Shown piece after piece: positions 15,493 to 24,294 of a stretch of DNA of 64,000 nt. This DNA comes from Streptomyces sp. CB02923. GTDB taxonomy: Bacteria; Actinomycetota; Actinomycetes; Streptomycetales; Streptomycetaceae. A program made the position numbers and the translations under genes. Where the stretch lies: contig NZ_LWKZ01000023.1 of NCBI RefSeq assembly GCF_001905005.1, positions 1,116,001 to 1,180,000 of the forward strand, read 5' to 3'. The notes below the pieces were generated by a model. That model was not told where the DNA came from. It saw only the letters and a program-made list of their open reading frames with translations, and ran no database searches. The stretch's first letter is position 1; each line of letters opens with the position of its first letter.

Positions 15493-16454
15493 ACGCCCCC
15501 GCCCCGGGCGGCCACCCGGCCACGGCCGTGGATCCGCCCGCCCACCTGATCGCGTGGGCCACCGGCCACCTCGGCCCGATCGCCGACCCGGCCCTGCTGT
15601 CCACCTCGAACAGTCGGGTCTGGCGGGTACGGGACGAGCACGGCCGCCGGTACGCCCTCAAACACCTGCTCGACGCGTCCAGCATGCCCGCGGCCGAGCA
15701 CGCCGTACGGACCGAACTGGCCGGCAGCCCGCGCCTGTGCGGACTGCGGTCCGTGCTCACCCACCCGGACGGCTCCGCCTACCTCCTCGCCGACTACGTG
15801 CCCGGCCCGACGCTGGACAGCGTCCTGCCCACGGCCGGTCACAGCGCGGGGGAGTGGGCCGGCCGGCTCGCCGACCTCCTCGACGAACTGGCCGCCGTCA
15901 AGGTCGCCGGATTCGGCAAGCTCGACGCGGACATGACGGCGGACCAGCCGAGCTGGTCCGCCTTCCTCCACACCTACCTCGACGAACAGCGCGGCAAGGC
16001 GCCCGCACTGGCCCGGATGCGGCACGACGCCCTCCGGGAGCTGCTGACCGGCCTCACCACGCGGCTCGACGAGGAGACCCCCGAGCCGGGCCTCGTCGCC
16101 GCGGACATCAACAACCGCAACTTCGTCGTGAGCGACACCGGGCCGGTGTGCGTCAACCTCCCCGTGCTGTGGGCCGGCGACCCCGCCGCCGCCTTCGGCC
16201 AGGCGCTGATCCACTGGGCGGGCAGCGCGGGCACCCGCGTACTGGCCGAGCGCAGCGGCGCGCCCGCCTGGCGGCTGCACTTCTACGCCGCCTACCACGC
16301 GTACGTGATCCTCGCCTACGTCGAGCGCTTCGCCCCCGTACCGCTGACGGAAGCCACTCCCTGGGGCGCGAACACCCCCTTGCTGGACCTCTTCGACACC
16401 CACGCGCAGCAGGCCCGTGCCGCAGCCGAGACAGAAGGAGCGTGGAGCCGGTGA
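15489..16454 (+). CDS. Degenerate APH-like kinase homologue
   Basis: A 321-residue protein with protein-kinase-like/APH folding: an N-lobe around RVWRVRDEHGRRYALKHLL, then a hinge-like YLLADYVPGPTLDSV. The catalytic loop reads LVAADINNRNFVV, where the usual HGD has become AAD. The metal-binding DF(G) is replaced by VNLP. Loss of the second metal ligand suggests a pseudokinase or an enzyme with changed chemistry. It starts with GTG overlapping the SRPBCC stop codon and overlaps the HprK-like gene at its end, so all three are translationally coupled. The actual function is unknown. Confidence 0.6.
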   Translation: MNAPAPGGHPATAVDPPAHLIAWATGHLGPIADPALLSTSNSRVWRVRDEHGRRYALKHLLDASSMPAAEHAVRTELAGSPRLCGLRSVLTHPDGSAYLLADYVPGPTLDSVLPTAGHSAGEWAGRLADLLDELAAVKVAGFGKLDADMTADQPSWSAFLHTYLDEQRGKAPALARMRHDALRELLTGLTTRLDEETPEPGLVAADINNRNFVVSDTGPVCVNLPVLWAGDPAAAFGQALIHWAGSAGTRVLAERSGAPAWRLHFYAAYHAYVILAYVERFAPVPLTEATPWGANTPLLDLFDTHAQQARAAAETEGAWSR

Positions 16455-17548
16455 GCGTCCCTCCGGGCCACACGGCCGAGCGGTCCGGGACCCGTGCCGT
16501 CCTGCGGGCCGTGCACGGCGAGGTCGGCGTCAGCGCCGACGCGGCCACGCTCGCCGAGCTGGGCACGCTCTCGGCCCCCTTCCTCACCCCCGCCCCGTGG
16601 CCGGAGCAGGCGGCACCCGGCGGCCTCCCGAGCGTGCTGGTGCGCGAGGCACCGCCGCGGGGCGGGGCGTGGCAGCGGGTCAGCTACTCCTCGGAGTACG
16701 AACCCGACCGGGTGCTGTGGATGGACCGCGAGCGCCTCCGCGTGGCCGTGGTGGGACCGCCGTCGTCCTGGCGGGACCAGCAGGTACTGCGTTCGGTACG
16801 CAACCTGCTGCGCTGGCAGAGCTACGCGCGCGGTGACCTCTTCGTCCACGGCGGACTGGTCGGCGTGGGCGGAAAGGGCATCGCCTTCCTCGGCGGCAAG
16901 CGCTCCGGCAAGACCTCCAGCATCCTCAGCGCCCTGCTCAACGGGCGCGCGGACTTCGTGTCCAACGACGACGTGGTGTTCACCGGCGACGACACCGGAC
17001 TGACCGGCCACGGCTTCCCCCGGTCGGTCAACCTGCGGACCGACGCGCTGCTGGCACTGGCGGCCGCACACCCCGGCCTGACGTCCCTGCTCACCGGCAC
17101 CTCGCACCCGACCAACGGCTTCCGGGGCCGCCACTTCACCACCGAGGCCCTCACCACCGAACAGGGAGAGGTGCTGCCCGGCTCGGTATGGGTGCGCTGC
17201 GCCGAGCTGGCCGCCGTCACCGGCTGCGCACTGCGGCCCGCCGGCGAGCTGACCGCGGTGGTCTTCCCGGCCTTCGACGACGCGGCCGTCGACCCGGTGC
17301 CGCAGCGCCTGGAAGCCGGGGAAGCACGCGCGGCCCTGCTGGAGAACGTCGAGGACCGGGCCCTGAAGTACGACCCGTTCCTCGCCCAGTGGTTCCCCAC
17401 CACCCACCGTGAACGGCGCACCGAGCTGATCGACCGGCTGATACGCGAAGTGCCGTGCTACCGCCTGCGGCAGAACATGCGGCACCTGCGGACGGCCACG
17501 CACGCGTTGTTCACCGAACTCGGACTCCGGCCCGGGGAGCGGCGATGA
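16451..17548 (+). CDS. HPr-kinase-like P-loop protein
   Basis: A 365-residue protein with a central P-loop FLGGKRSGKTSS (about residues 145-156), followed by DFVSNDDVVFTGDD, which has the position and look of the HprK/PckA-type acidic loop. The N-terminal 100 residues and the C-terminal LRQNMRHLRTATHALFTELG region are not diagnostic. HprK relatives occur in several RiPP and other natural-product clusters and in non-PTS bacteria, where their substrates are mostly unknown or small molecules. The gene is locked into the operon by 4-nt overlaps on both sides. Confidence 0.6.
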   Translation: MSVPPGHTAERSGTRAVLRAVHGEVGVSADAATLAELGTLSAPFLTPAPWPEQAAPGGLPSVLVREAPPRGGAWQRVSYSSEYEPDRVLWMDRERLRVAVVGPPSSWRDQQVLRSVRNLLRWQSYARGDLFVHGGLVGVGGKGIAFLGGKRSGKTSSILSALLNGRADFVSNDDVVFTGDDTGLTGHGFPRSVNLRTDALLALAAAHPGLTSLLTGTSHPTNGFRGRHFTTEALTTEQGEVLPGSVWVRCAELAAVTGCALRPAGELTAVVFPAFDDAAVDPVPQRLEAGEARAALLENVEDRALKYDPFLAQWFPTTHRERRTELIDRLIREVPCYRLRQNMRHLRTATHALFTELGLRPGERR

Positions 17549-18816
17549 CCCGGCACGATGACACCCTCCCGAAGGAGACCTTCGGACGGCTGCGCCGCCA
17601 CATGTCGCCCGCGCTCGCCCTGTCCGGGAAGTTCGCCGGACAGGGCGAGGTCGAGGTGTCCGGTGAGGGATGCGAGGTGGTGCTGTCCGACGGGCGGCGC
17701 GCCCTGGACTTCGGCTCGTACGCCGTCACACTGCTCGGCCACCGCTACCCGGCGGTCGTCGACGCGGTACGCGGCCAGCTGGAAGCCATGCCGGTGTCCA
17801 CCCGCACCCTGAGCAGCCCGCTCGCCGCCGCCGCGGCCGAGGAAGTGGTGACCTATCTGGACTCTCCGCTGCGCCGGGTGTACTTCGGCACCAACGGAGC
17901 GGACGCCGTCGAAGTCGCCGTGAAACTGGCCCGCCTGGTCACCGGCCGGTCCACGGTGGTGGCGGTACGCGGCGCCTACCACGGCAAGACCATGGGCGCG
18001 CTCGCCCTCACCTCGCACGAACGGTTCCGCACCGGGCTGGAGCCGCTGCTCGGCGGCGTGCAGCACGTCGACCCCGCGGACGGCGACGCGGTGCGCCGGG
18101 CCGCCGCGGCCGGTGACCTGGCGGCCGTCGTCTTCGAACCGGTCCAGGGCGAGAACGGCGTCGTCCCCCTGGACACGGAGGTCCTGCGCCGGTGGAGCGA
18201 CGACGCCAAGCGGGCCGGCGCCTTCGTGATCGCCGACGAGATCCAGGTCGGACTGCGCAGGGCCGGCGAACGCTCGCTGTCCCTGGCGGCCGGACTGCCG
18301 GTCGACGCGGTGCTGCTCGGCAAACCGCTGGGCGGCGGCGTCGTCCCGGTCTCCGCCGCGGTCTGCACCCAGGAGCTGTACCAGCCCCTGATCGAGGACC
18401 CGTTCCGCCACACCGCCACCTTCGGCGGCCAGCCGCTGTGCATGGCCGCGGTACCGGCCGCGCTGCGCGCCGTCGAAGCGCACGCCGACAACGGGGCCCG
18501 GGTCTCCAAGGCGCTCGAAACCCTGCTCAAGGACCTGCGAGCACGCTTCCCCGACGTGCTGACGGCGGTGCGCGGACGCGGCCTCATCTGGGGCGTCGAC
18601 TTCGCCACCCCCGAATACGCCGGAGAGACCGTGGTCGGACTGGCCCAGCGCGGACTGCTCGTCTCCCCGTGCCTGAGCCGCCCCGGAACACTGCGCCTGC
18701 TGCCACCCCTGATCGCGACCGAGGCCGACGTCCGGCGGGCGGTGCTGCTGCTGGCGGACACCGTCGAAGCGGCACGGCGCACCATCGGCGGGCGGCGTCC
18801 GGGCGAGGTGGCGTGA
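17545..18816 (+). CDS. Class III PLP-dependent aminotransferase
   Basis: A 423-residue fold-type I, class III aminotransferase. Landmarks are YFGTNGADAVEVAVKLAR near residue 113, RGAYHGKTMGALALT, the PLP-binding aspartate in FVIADEIQVGLRR (about 230) and the Schiff-base lysine in VLLGKPLGGGVVP (about 258). Class III enzymes use omega-amines or carbonyl groups distant from a carboxylate. The enzyme could install or remove a terminal amine on the ACP-bound starter, or make a non-proteinogenic amino acid. It overlaps genes on both sides (ATGA and TGATG). Confidence 0.85.
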   Translation: MTRHDDTLPKETFGRLRRHMSPALALSGKFAGQGEVEVSGEGCEVVLSDGRRALDFGSYAVTLLGHRYPAVVDAVRGQLEAMPVSTRTLSSPLAAAAAEEVVTYLDSPLRRVYFGTNGADAVEVAVKLARLVTGRSTVVAVRGAYHGKTMGALALTSHERFRTGLEPLLGGVQHVDPADGDAVRRAAAAGDLAAVVFEPVQGENGVVPLDTEVLRRWSDDAKRAGAFVIADEIQVGLRRAGERSLSLAAGLPVDAVLLGKPLGGGVVPVSAAVCTQELYQPLIEDPFRHTATFGGQPLCMAAVPAALRAVEAHADNGARVSKALETLLKDLRARFPDVLTAVRGRGLIWGVDFATPEYAGETVVGLAQRGLLVSPCLSRPGTLRLLPPLIATEADVRRAVLLLADTVEAARRTIGGRRPGEVA

Positions 18817-20081
18817 TGGGCCTCGTGAACCCGTTCGACGGCCTGTGGCCGGAGGTGACGGCGGAGCTGCCGGACCACCTGCTCACCGAGATCGCGGACC
18901 GCGCCGCGCAGTCCGACCGGGAGGGCAGGCCGTCCACCGGGAGCCTGCGGCTCCTGCGGGAAGCGGACTGGCCGGGACGCCCGGTGCCGGAGAAGTTCCG
19001 CGGCGGCGGCGCCGGACTCGTACGATGCTGCGCGATGCAGCGGGCCCTGGGCGCCGCCGACCCGGCGCTCGCGGTCGCGGTGAACATGCACCTGTTCTCG
19101 GTCGGGCTGATGGTCGAGCACTGGCAGCGCCGTACGGACACCTCGTGGCTGCTCATGGAGGCCATCGCCACCCAGAACCGGCTGCTGGCCTCGGCCTTCG
19201 CCGAACCCCACCTCGGCGGCTCCACGACGCGTTCGACCCTGACGGCGCAGCCCGTACCCGGCGGCTGGCAGGTGTCCGGCACGAAGCGCCCGTGCTCCCT
19301 GGCGGCCGAGGCGGACCTGGTCTGCCTCCAGGTACAGGCCGTCCCGGAACCGTCCGCACCGGCCGCGGTGCTGGTCGCGCTGCTGCCGACGCACGCGCCC
19401 GGCCTGCGGGTGGTCGAGGACTGGGACACCCTCGGCATGCGCGGCTCGGCCTCCAACACCCTGGTGCTGGAGGACTGCTTCATCCCCAAGGAACTGGTCT
19501 TCTACCAGGCCCCGGCCGGCTCCGAGGACGACGACGTGTTCGCCGCCGGCACCATCTGGTTCGCGCTCACCGCGACCGCGTGCTACCTGGGCGTGGCCCA
19601 GACGGCGCTGCGGCACGCCGCCGCACTGATGGGCCGGATACGGGTGGGACACCTCGACAGCGTCCGGGCGGCACTGCCCAGCTACCAGGCGGCGATCGGG
19701 GACCGCGTGGCCGATCTGCTCACGCTGGAGGCGGCCTGCTTCGACGTGGCGCGGCGCATGGAGGCGGGCGCCTCCCCGGAACACCTGGTCGCTGCCGCGC
19801 TGGGCGTCAAGCAGCAGGCCGTACGGGTCGTGCCGGAGGCCGTCGGCGCCCTGGCCGAGGCGTGCGGCGGCGCCTCGTACTCCAGGGCACTGCCCCTGGA
19901 GAGGCTGTGGCGCGACGCGCAGGCCATCCGTTTCCACCCACCGACCCCCGTCGCGACCAGGCAGTACCTGGGGCGCCGCGCACTGGGGCTGCCCGCCACG
20001 CTCGACCTGGACGAGGCGGCTCCCGGACTGCGCGGCCAGGCCGACGCAGAACAGAAAGGAACCGGCAATGGAGCGAGCTGA
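18816..20081 (+). CDS. Acyl-CoA (acyl-ACP) dehydrogenase family flavoenzyme
   Basis: A 421-residue ACAD-family protein. The N-terminal domain has FRGGGAGLVRCCAMQRALG. The middle domain has ASAFAEPHLGGSTTRSTLTA, corresponding to the FAD/substrate-binding AxTEPxxGSD region, and LGMRGSASNTLVLEDCFIP, a strong family signature. The C-terminal helical domain includes EACGGASYSRALPLERLWRD. The stop codon overlaps the ACP gene by 14 nt, which favours an ACP-bound substrate. Likely work is alpha,beta-desaturation of an acyl-ACP. Confidence 0.85.
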   Translation: MGLVNPFDGLWPEVTAELPDHLLTEIADRAAQSDREGRPSTGSLRLLREADWPGRPVPEKFRGGGAGLVRCCAMQRALGAADPALAVAVNMHLFSVGLMVEHWQRRTDTSWLLMEAIATQNRLLASAFAEPHLGGSTTRSTLTAQPVPGGWQVSGTKRPCSLAAEADLVCLQVQAVPEPSAPAAVLVALLPTHAPGLRVVEDWDTLGMRGSASNTLVLEDCFIPKELVFYQAPAGSEDDDVFAAGTIWFALTATACYLGVAQTALRHAAALMGRIRVGHLDSVRAALPSYQAAIGDRVADLLTLEAACFDVARRMEAGASPEHLVAAALGVKQQAVRVVPEAVGALAEACGGASYSRALPLERLWRDAQAIRFHPPTPVATRQYLGRRALGLPATLDLDEAAPGLRGQADAEQKGTGNGAS

Positions 20082-20319
20082 ACTGGCCCTGGTGGTATCC
20101 GCCCAGATCGCCAAGGTCGTCGGGTGCGAGGAGGACGGGATCACCGAGGCGACCGACCTGCGCGAGGAGTACGAGGTCGACAGCCTGGAGCTGATGGAGA
20201 TCGGCACCCGGCTGGAGAACGTGCTGGGCAACCGCATCGACGTCGAGGACCTGATGGGGATGCAGAACGTCGGCGACGCCGTCGACGTGCTGTACAAGCG
20301 GATGCAGGAGCGGCAGTGA
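20068..20319 (+). CDS. Stand-alone acyl carrier protein
   Basis: An 83-residue carrier protein. The phosphopantetheine serine is Ser39 in EVDSLELMEI, flanked by typical acidic helices (LREEYEVDS, RLENVLGNRIDVEDLMGM). The ATG follows AAGGA and lies within the end of the dehydrogenase gene, and the stop overlaps the ketosynthase start by 4 nt. It is the natural tether for intermediates handled by the dehydrogenase, aminotransferase, ketosynthase and LLM monooxygenase of this operon. Confidence 0.9.
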   Translation: MERAELALVVSAQIAKVVGCEEDGITEATDLREEYEVDSLELMEIGTRLENVLGNRIDVEDLMGMQNVGDAVDVLYKRMQERQ

Positions 20320-21557
20320 ACCGGCACCGCGTGGCGGTCTGCGGGATCGGCATGAAGACGCCCGCGGGCACCCACGTCAAACAGGTGATGGACACCCTGC
20401 TCCAGGCCCACCCCACCGCCGCCACCGTCGACGCGTTCGTCGAACGGGGGCTGCCGGTGACCTTCGCCTGCCGCGTACCCGAGTTCGACACCGAGCCGTA
20501 CTGCTCCGTGCGCGAGCTGCGGCAGATGGAGCGGGCCGCCGTGCTCGCCGTCACGGCGGCGGCCGACGCGGTCGACGCCGCGCGGCTGCACGGCGCGTCG
20601 GAACCGGCCAGGACCGGTGTGGCGGTCGGCATCGGCGCGGGTGGCCTGACGCCGACGGAGTACGTCATGTCCGAGTACGGCGACCGCCCCGCGATGGTCC
20701 CGGCGTTCACCGTGCCGCGCGTCATGGCCAGCGGCGCCGCGGCGCGGATCAGCCTCCGGCTGGGCGCCGAGGGCTCCGCCCTCACCTACGCCACCGCCTG
20801 CGCCAGCGGCGCCACGGCCATCGGCGAGGCGGCGCTCAAGATCCGGTCCGGTGAGCTGGACGTCGTGGTGGCCGGCGGGGTGGAGGCCGCCGTCTCCCCG
20901 GTGGTCATGGCGTCCTTCGCCCGGATGCGGGCGATGTCCCACCGCAACGACGACCCGGCCGCCGCGAGCCGTCCCTTCGACGCCGACCGCGACGGCTTCG
21001 TCATGGGCGAGGGCGCGGCGTTCCTGGTACTGGAGCGCTGGGAGCACGCCGTGGCCAGGGGAGCGGACATCCTCGGCGAACTGCTCGGCTACGGGTCGAA
21101 CTCCGACGCCCACCACATCGTCGCGCCGCGCGAGGACGGCCGGGTGGCGGCCGACTGCATGCGGCTGGCGCTGGCCGACGCCGGTCTGGCCCCGGACGAG
21201 ATCGGCCACATCAACGCCCACGGCACCTCCACCGGGCGCAACGACCTGGCGGAAGCCCGCGCGATCACCGACTGCTTCGGCGGCGACGGCCCGCCCGTCA
21301 CCGCGTCCAAGGGGGTCCTGGGCCACTCGCTGGGCGCCGCCGGAGCGATGGAAGCGGCGGTCACCCTGCTGTCGGCGGCCCGCGAACAGGTGCCGCCGGT
21401 GGCCAACCACCACCGTCCCGGCCCGGGTACGGAGGCCCTCGACGTCGTCACGGCGGCTCCGCGCCACATCGGGTTCATGCCCGCCGTGAGCAACTCGTTC
21501 GGCTTCGGCGGACACAACGTGTCCCTGGTGCTCGCGCCGTACGGACGGCCCGTCTGA
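20316..21557 (+). CDS. Beta-ketoacyl-ACP synthase (FabF-like)
   Basis: A 413-residue condensing enzyme of the KAS II type. The active-site cysteine is in TYATACASGATAIG near residue 162. Histidines are in INAHGTSTGRNDLAEA (about 302) and SKGVLGHSLGAAGAMEA (about 336). The gatekeeper-like C-terminal sequence is SNSFGFGGHNVSLV. The Cys-His-His set is complete, so the enzyme should condense malonyl-ACP with an acyl primer. No chain-length-factor partner is present, so it acts alone or in FabF style. GTG 20316 overlaps the ACP stop. Confidence 0.9.
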   Translation: MNRHRVAVCGIGMKTPAGTHVKQVMDTLLQAHPTAATVDAFVERGLPVTFACRVPEFDTEPYCSVRELRQMERAAVLAVTAAADAVDAARLHGASEPARTGVAVGIGAGGLTPTEYVMSEYGDRPAMVPAFTVPRVMASGAAARISLRLGAEGSALTYATACASGATAIGEAALKIRSGELDVVVAGGVEAAVSPVVMASFARMRAMSHRNDDPAAASRPFDADRDGFVMGEGAAFLVLERWEHAVARGADILGELLGYGSNSDAHHIVAPREDGRVAADCMRLALADAGLAPDEIGHINAHGTSTGRNDLAEARAITDCFGGDGPPVTASKGVLGHSLGAAGAMEAAVTLLSAAREQVPPVANHHRPGPGTEALDVVTAAPRHIGFMPAVSNSFGFGGHNVSLVLAPYGRPV

Positions 21558-21575
21558 CGTGAAGGAGACACGACA

Positions 21576-22601
21576 GTGCGCGTCTTGATCACCGGCTCCG
21601 CCGGAGTGGTGGGGCAGGAGGTGCTGCGGGCCCTGGCAGGGGTGCGCGACGGCCTCGAACTGACCGCCGTCTCCCGCCGGCGGGCCCGGCCGGACCAGGT
21701 GGTCTGGAACATCGGACAGCAGCCGCCGCCGGACGGGCTCCGCGGCCCCTGGGACGTGGTGGTGCACACCGCCGCCTCGACCCGCTGGAGCATGCGGCGG
21801 CACGAGGCACAGGAGGCGAACGTCCGGCCCATGGAGGCGGTGCTCGACCTCGTCGACGAGCGGACCCACCTCGTGCACCTGTCCACCGCGTACGCCGACG
21901 GCGCCGACCCCGCGGAACACGCGGTGCCCTCGGCGTACGGCCGGCACCGCAACGGCTACGAGTGGTCCAAGGCCGAGTGCGAGACACTGGCCCGCACCCG
22001 GCACCACGGCCCGCTCACCCTCGTCCGGCCGCCGCTCATCATCGGCCGCCGCGAGGACGGCGCGATCGGCAAATTCACCGGCCCCTACACCTTGGTGCAG
22101 ACCCTGGTGTCCGGACTGGCCGCCGCGCTGGTCGGCGACCCGCAGGGGTACGCCGAACTGGCGCCGGTGGACCAGGTCGCGGACGTGGTGGTGGCCGCGG
22201 CGCTCGGCGAGCCCCCGTCGGCCCCCCGCACCGAGGTGATCGCCGGCGGCGCCAAGTGCCTGCGGCTGGGCGAACTGCTGGACACCGTCTGCGGGACGCT
22301 GAACCAGTGGCGGGCCGAGCGCGGGATCACCCCGATCGAGCAGCCGCCGTTCATCGCGACCCGGCGCTGGCACCGCTTCTTCCTGCCGCTGGCCAAGGAA
22401 CACCTCTCGCCGGTCCAGCTCCAGGCCGTACAGCTGCTCGGCATGTTCGAGAGCTACACGAGCCTGAAGCGGCCCCTGGAACACACCCGGCAGGTGGAGG
22501 AGATCCAGGAGACCCTCGCCCGGTCGATCCGCTGGTGGGCCGACCGCAAACCGCGGCTGGCCTCCCGGATACCCGAACAGTGGGGCCTCGTCACCGGCTG
22601 A
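21576..22601 (+). CDS. Extended short-chain dehydrogenase / thioester-reductase-like
   Basis: A 341-residue extended SDR. The nucleotide-binding motif is ITGSAGVVGQEVL at the N-terminus, HTAAST lies at the NAD-binding region, LVHLSTAYADG holds the catalytic serine and YEWSKAECE the YxxxK. The second half (IEQPPFIATRRWHRFFLPL and following) recalls the substrate domain of NAD_binding_4 acyl-thioester or fatty-acyl reductases. It could reduce a beta-keto or thioester group on the ACP. GTG 21576 follows GAAGGAG. Confidence 0.75.
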   Translation: MRVLITGSAGVVGQEVLRALAGVRDGLELTAVSRRRARPDQVVWNIGQQPPPDGLRGPWDVVVHTAASTRWSMRRHEAQEANVRPMEAVLDLVDERTHLVHLSTAYADGADPAEHAVPSAYGRHRNGYEWSKAECETLARTRHHGPLTLVRPPLIIGRREDGAIGKFTGPYTLVQTLVSGLAAALVGDPQGYAELAPVDQVADVVVAAALGEPPSAPRTEVIAGGAKCLRLGELLDTVCGTLNQWRAERGITPIEQPPFIATRRWHRFFLPLAKEHLSPVQLQAVQLLGMFESYTSLKRPLEHTRQVEEIQETLARSIRWWADRKPRLASRIPEQWGLVTG

Positions 22602-22639
22602 CCGCCACCGCTTCCCGCCCTCCCAGGAGTTCACGCGTC

Positions 22640-23713
22640 ATGAAATTCTCACTGTTCTTCGAGATGCAGATGTCGTCCCCCACCCCGCAGTCCGAACGGC
22701 GGCTCTTCCGCGACTGCGTCGAACAGGCCGTCCTCGCGGACGAGCTGGGCTACCACGCGGTGTGGGCGGTCGAACACCACGGCTTGCGCGAATACGCGCA
22801 CAGCTCCGCCCCGGAAATCTTCCTCGCCTATGTCGCGGCCCGCACGAAGAGAATCCGCCTCGGCCACGGGGTGACCCTGACGGCGCACCGCTACAACCAT
22901 CCGATCCGGATAGCCGAGCGCATCGCGACGCTGGACATCCTCTCCGGCGGCCGGGTCAACTGGGGCTCGGGGAAAAGCGGTACGCGTACCGAGCAACTGG
23001 CCTTCGAGACCGACATCCCGGCACTGTCGGAGCAGTGGCTGGAAGCCCAGCAGATGATTCCGCGCATGTGGCAGGACGACGTCTTCGAGTGGCGCGGAAA
23101 GTTCTACGACATCCCGCCGACGCAGATCGTCCCGAAGCCCGTCCAGGACCCCCACCCGCCCCTGTACGCCGCCTGCAGCACCCCGGCCGGCTCCCGGGAG
23201 GCTGGCGCGCTGGGGCTCGGCACCCTGAACTTCTCCGCGGGCACCCAGAAGAAACTGACCCAGCGGGTCCAGAACTACCGGGCCGCGGTGGCCGGCGCCC
23301 GGCCCGTCGGCGCCGCCGTCACCGACCAGTACGCCTGCACCCCGATGAGCATCGTGCTCGACGACGACCGCAGGGCGTGCGAGTACGGCTTCCGCGGCGG
23401 GCGCTTCTTCTGGCAGTCCCAGCTGAAGTACTACGGCAGCGAGGACCGCCCGCTCGGCCCGCTGCACGCGGACTCCGGCCCCCCGGCGGAGGACGAACTG
23501 CGCCGCCTCATGGACGAGCGGCTGGCCCCGGACGCGCCGCTGACCGGGGTCATCGGCAGCCCGAAGGTGTGCCGTGAGCAGATCACCCGGTTCCGCGAGG
23601 CCGGTGTCGACGAACTCATCCTCGTGATGCAGATGGGCACCGTGCCGAACGACGTCGTCCTGGAGTCCATCCGCACCTTCGGTGAACAGGTCATCCCCTA
23701 TTTCGGCAAGTGA
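22640..23713 (+). CDS. LLM-class flavin-dependent monooxygenase
   Basis: A 357-residue luciferase-like monooxygenase beginning MKFSLFFEMQM. Typical motifs are WAVEHHGLREY, RIRLGHGVTLTAHRYNHPIRIAERIATLDILSGGRVNWGSGKSG and GSPKVCREQITRFREAGVDELILVMQ. LLM enzymes in clusters often hydroxylate carrier-bound acyl groups using FMNH2 from a partner reductase. The flavin reductase gene follows directly. The arrangement resembles the BtrO/BtrV pair of butirosin, which acts on an ACP-bound chain. Confidence 0.85.
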   Translation: MKFSLFFEMQMSSPTPQSERRLFRDCVEQAVLADELGYHAVWAVEHHGLREYAHSSAPEIFLAYVAARTKRIRLGHGVTLTAHRYNHPIRIAERIATLDILSGGRVNWGSGKSGTRTEQLAFETDIPALSEQWLEAQQMIPRMWQDDVFEWRGKFYDIPPTQIVPKPVQDPHPPLYAACSTPAGSREAGALGLGTLNFSAGTQKKLTQRVQNYRAAVAGARPVGAAVTDQYACTPMSIVLDDDRRACEYGFRGGRFFWQSQLKYYGSEDRPLGPLHADSGPPAEDELRRLMDERLAPDAPLTGVIGSPKVCREQITRFREAGVDELILVMQMGTVPNDVVLESIRTFGEQVIPYFGK

Positions 23714-23724
23714 GATGAGGCGCA

Positions 23725-24294
23725 GTGTCGCGGAACTCCCCGGTGGCCTGGCGGGCCCCGGAGGTCGAGAGCCCGGTATTCCGGAAAGCGGTGAGCACGT
23801 TCTGCACCGGCGTCACCGTCGTCACGGCGATGTCGCGCGAAACACAGCCCGCGGAACCGGACGGAGAAAAACCGGCGGACGGCGCTCCGGTGGGCTTCAC
23901 CTGCCAGTCCTTCGCCTCCCTCTCCCTCGATCCGCCGCTGGTCTCCCTGGCCGTCTCGCAAAACTCCCGGACCTGGCCGCACATCGCCGCGTCCGGAGGG
24001 TTCTGCGTCAACGTCCTCGACGCCGGACAGCACGACCTCTGCCGCGGTTTCGCGACCGGTACCGCCGCGGACCGCTTCGCCGGTGTGCGCTGGAGCCCGG
24101 CCCCGGCGACCGGATCGCCGCGCATCGCGGGCTGCCTGGCCTGGGTCGACGCCGAGCTGGAAGCGGTGCATCCGGGCGGTGACCACCTCATCGTCGTGGG
24201 CCGCGTCCGCGCGGCGCACACCTCGGCGGAGGAGACGGCGCCGCTGCTGTTCTACCGCTCCACCCTCTACTCGAACTGGTTCAGGACGGACTGA
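23725..24294 (+). CDS. Flavin reductase (FMN-binding split-barrel)
   Basis: A 189-residue flavin reductase of the FlaRed family: FRKAVSTFCTGVTVVTA, GFTCQSFASLSLDPPLVSLAVS and FCVNVLDAGQHDLCRGFA are the usual signature blocks. It should supply reduced FMN to the LLM monooxygenase encoded just upstream. The GTG start follows GATGAGG, and the stop directly abuts the NRPS-1 ATG, so the pair is co-expressed with the assembly line. Confidence 0.9.
   Translation: MSRNSPVAWRAPEVESPVFRKAVSTFCTGVTVVTAMSRETQPAEPDGEKPADGAPVGFTCQSFASLSLDPPLVSLAVSQNSRTWPHIAASGGFCVNVLDAGQHDLCRGFATGTAADRFAGVRWSPAPATGSPRIAGCLAWVDAELEAVHPGGDHLIVVGRVRAAHTSAEETAPLLFYRSTLYSNWFRTD

Noticed and set aside
17976..22634. Open frame of about 1550 codons on the minus strand
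   Set aside because: It runs antisense to five well-defined genes and its translation is a low-complexity Gly/Arg/His/Asp-rich shadow typical of high-GC DNA.
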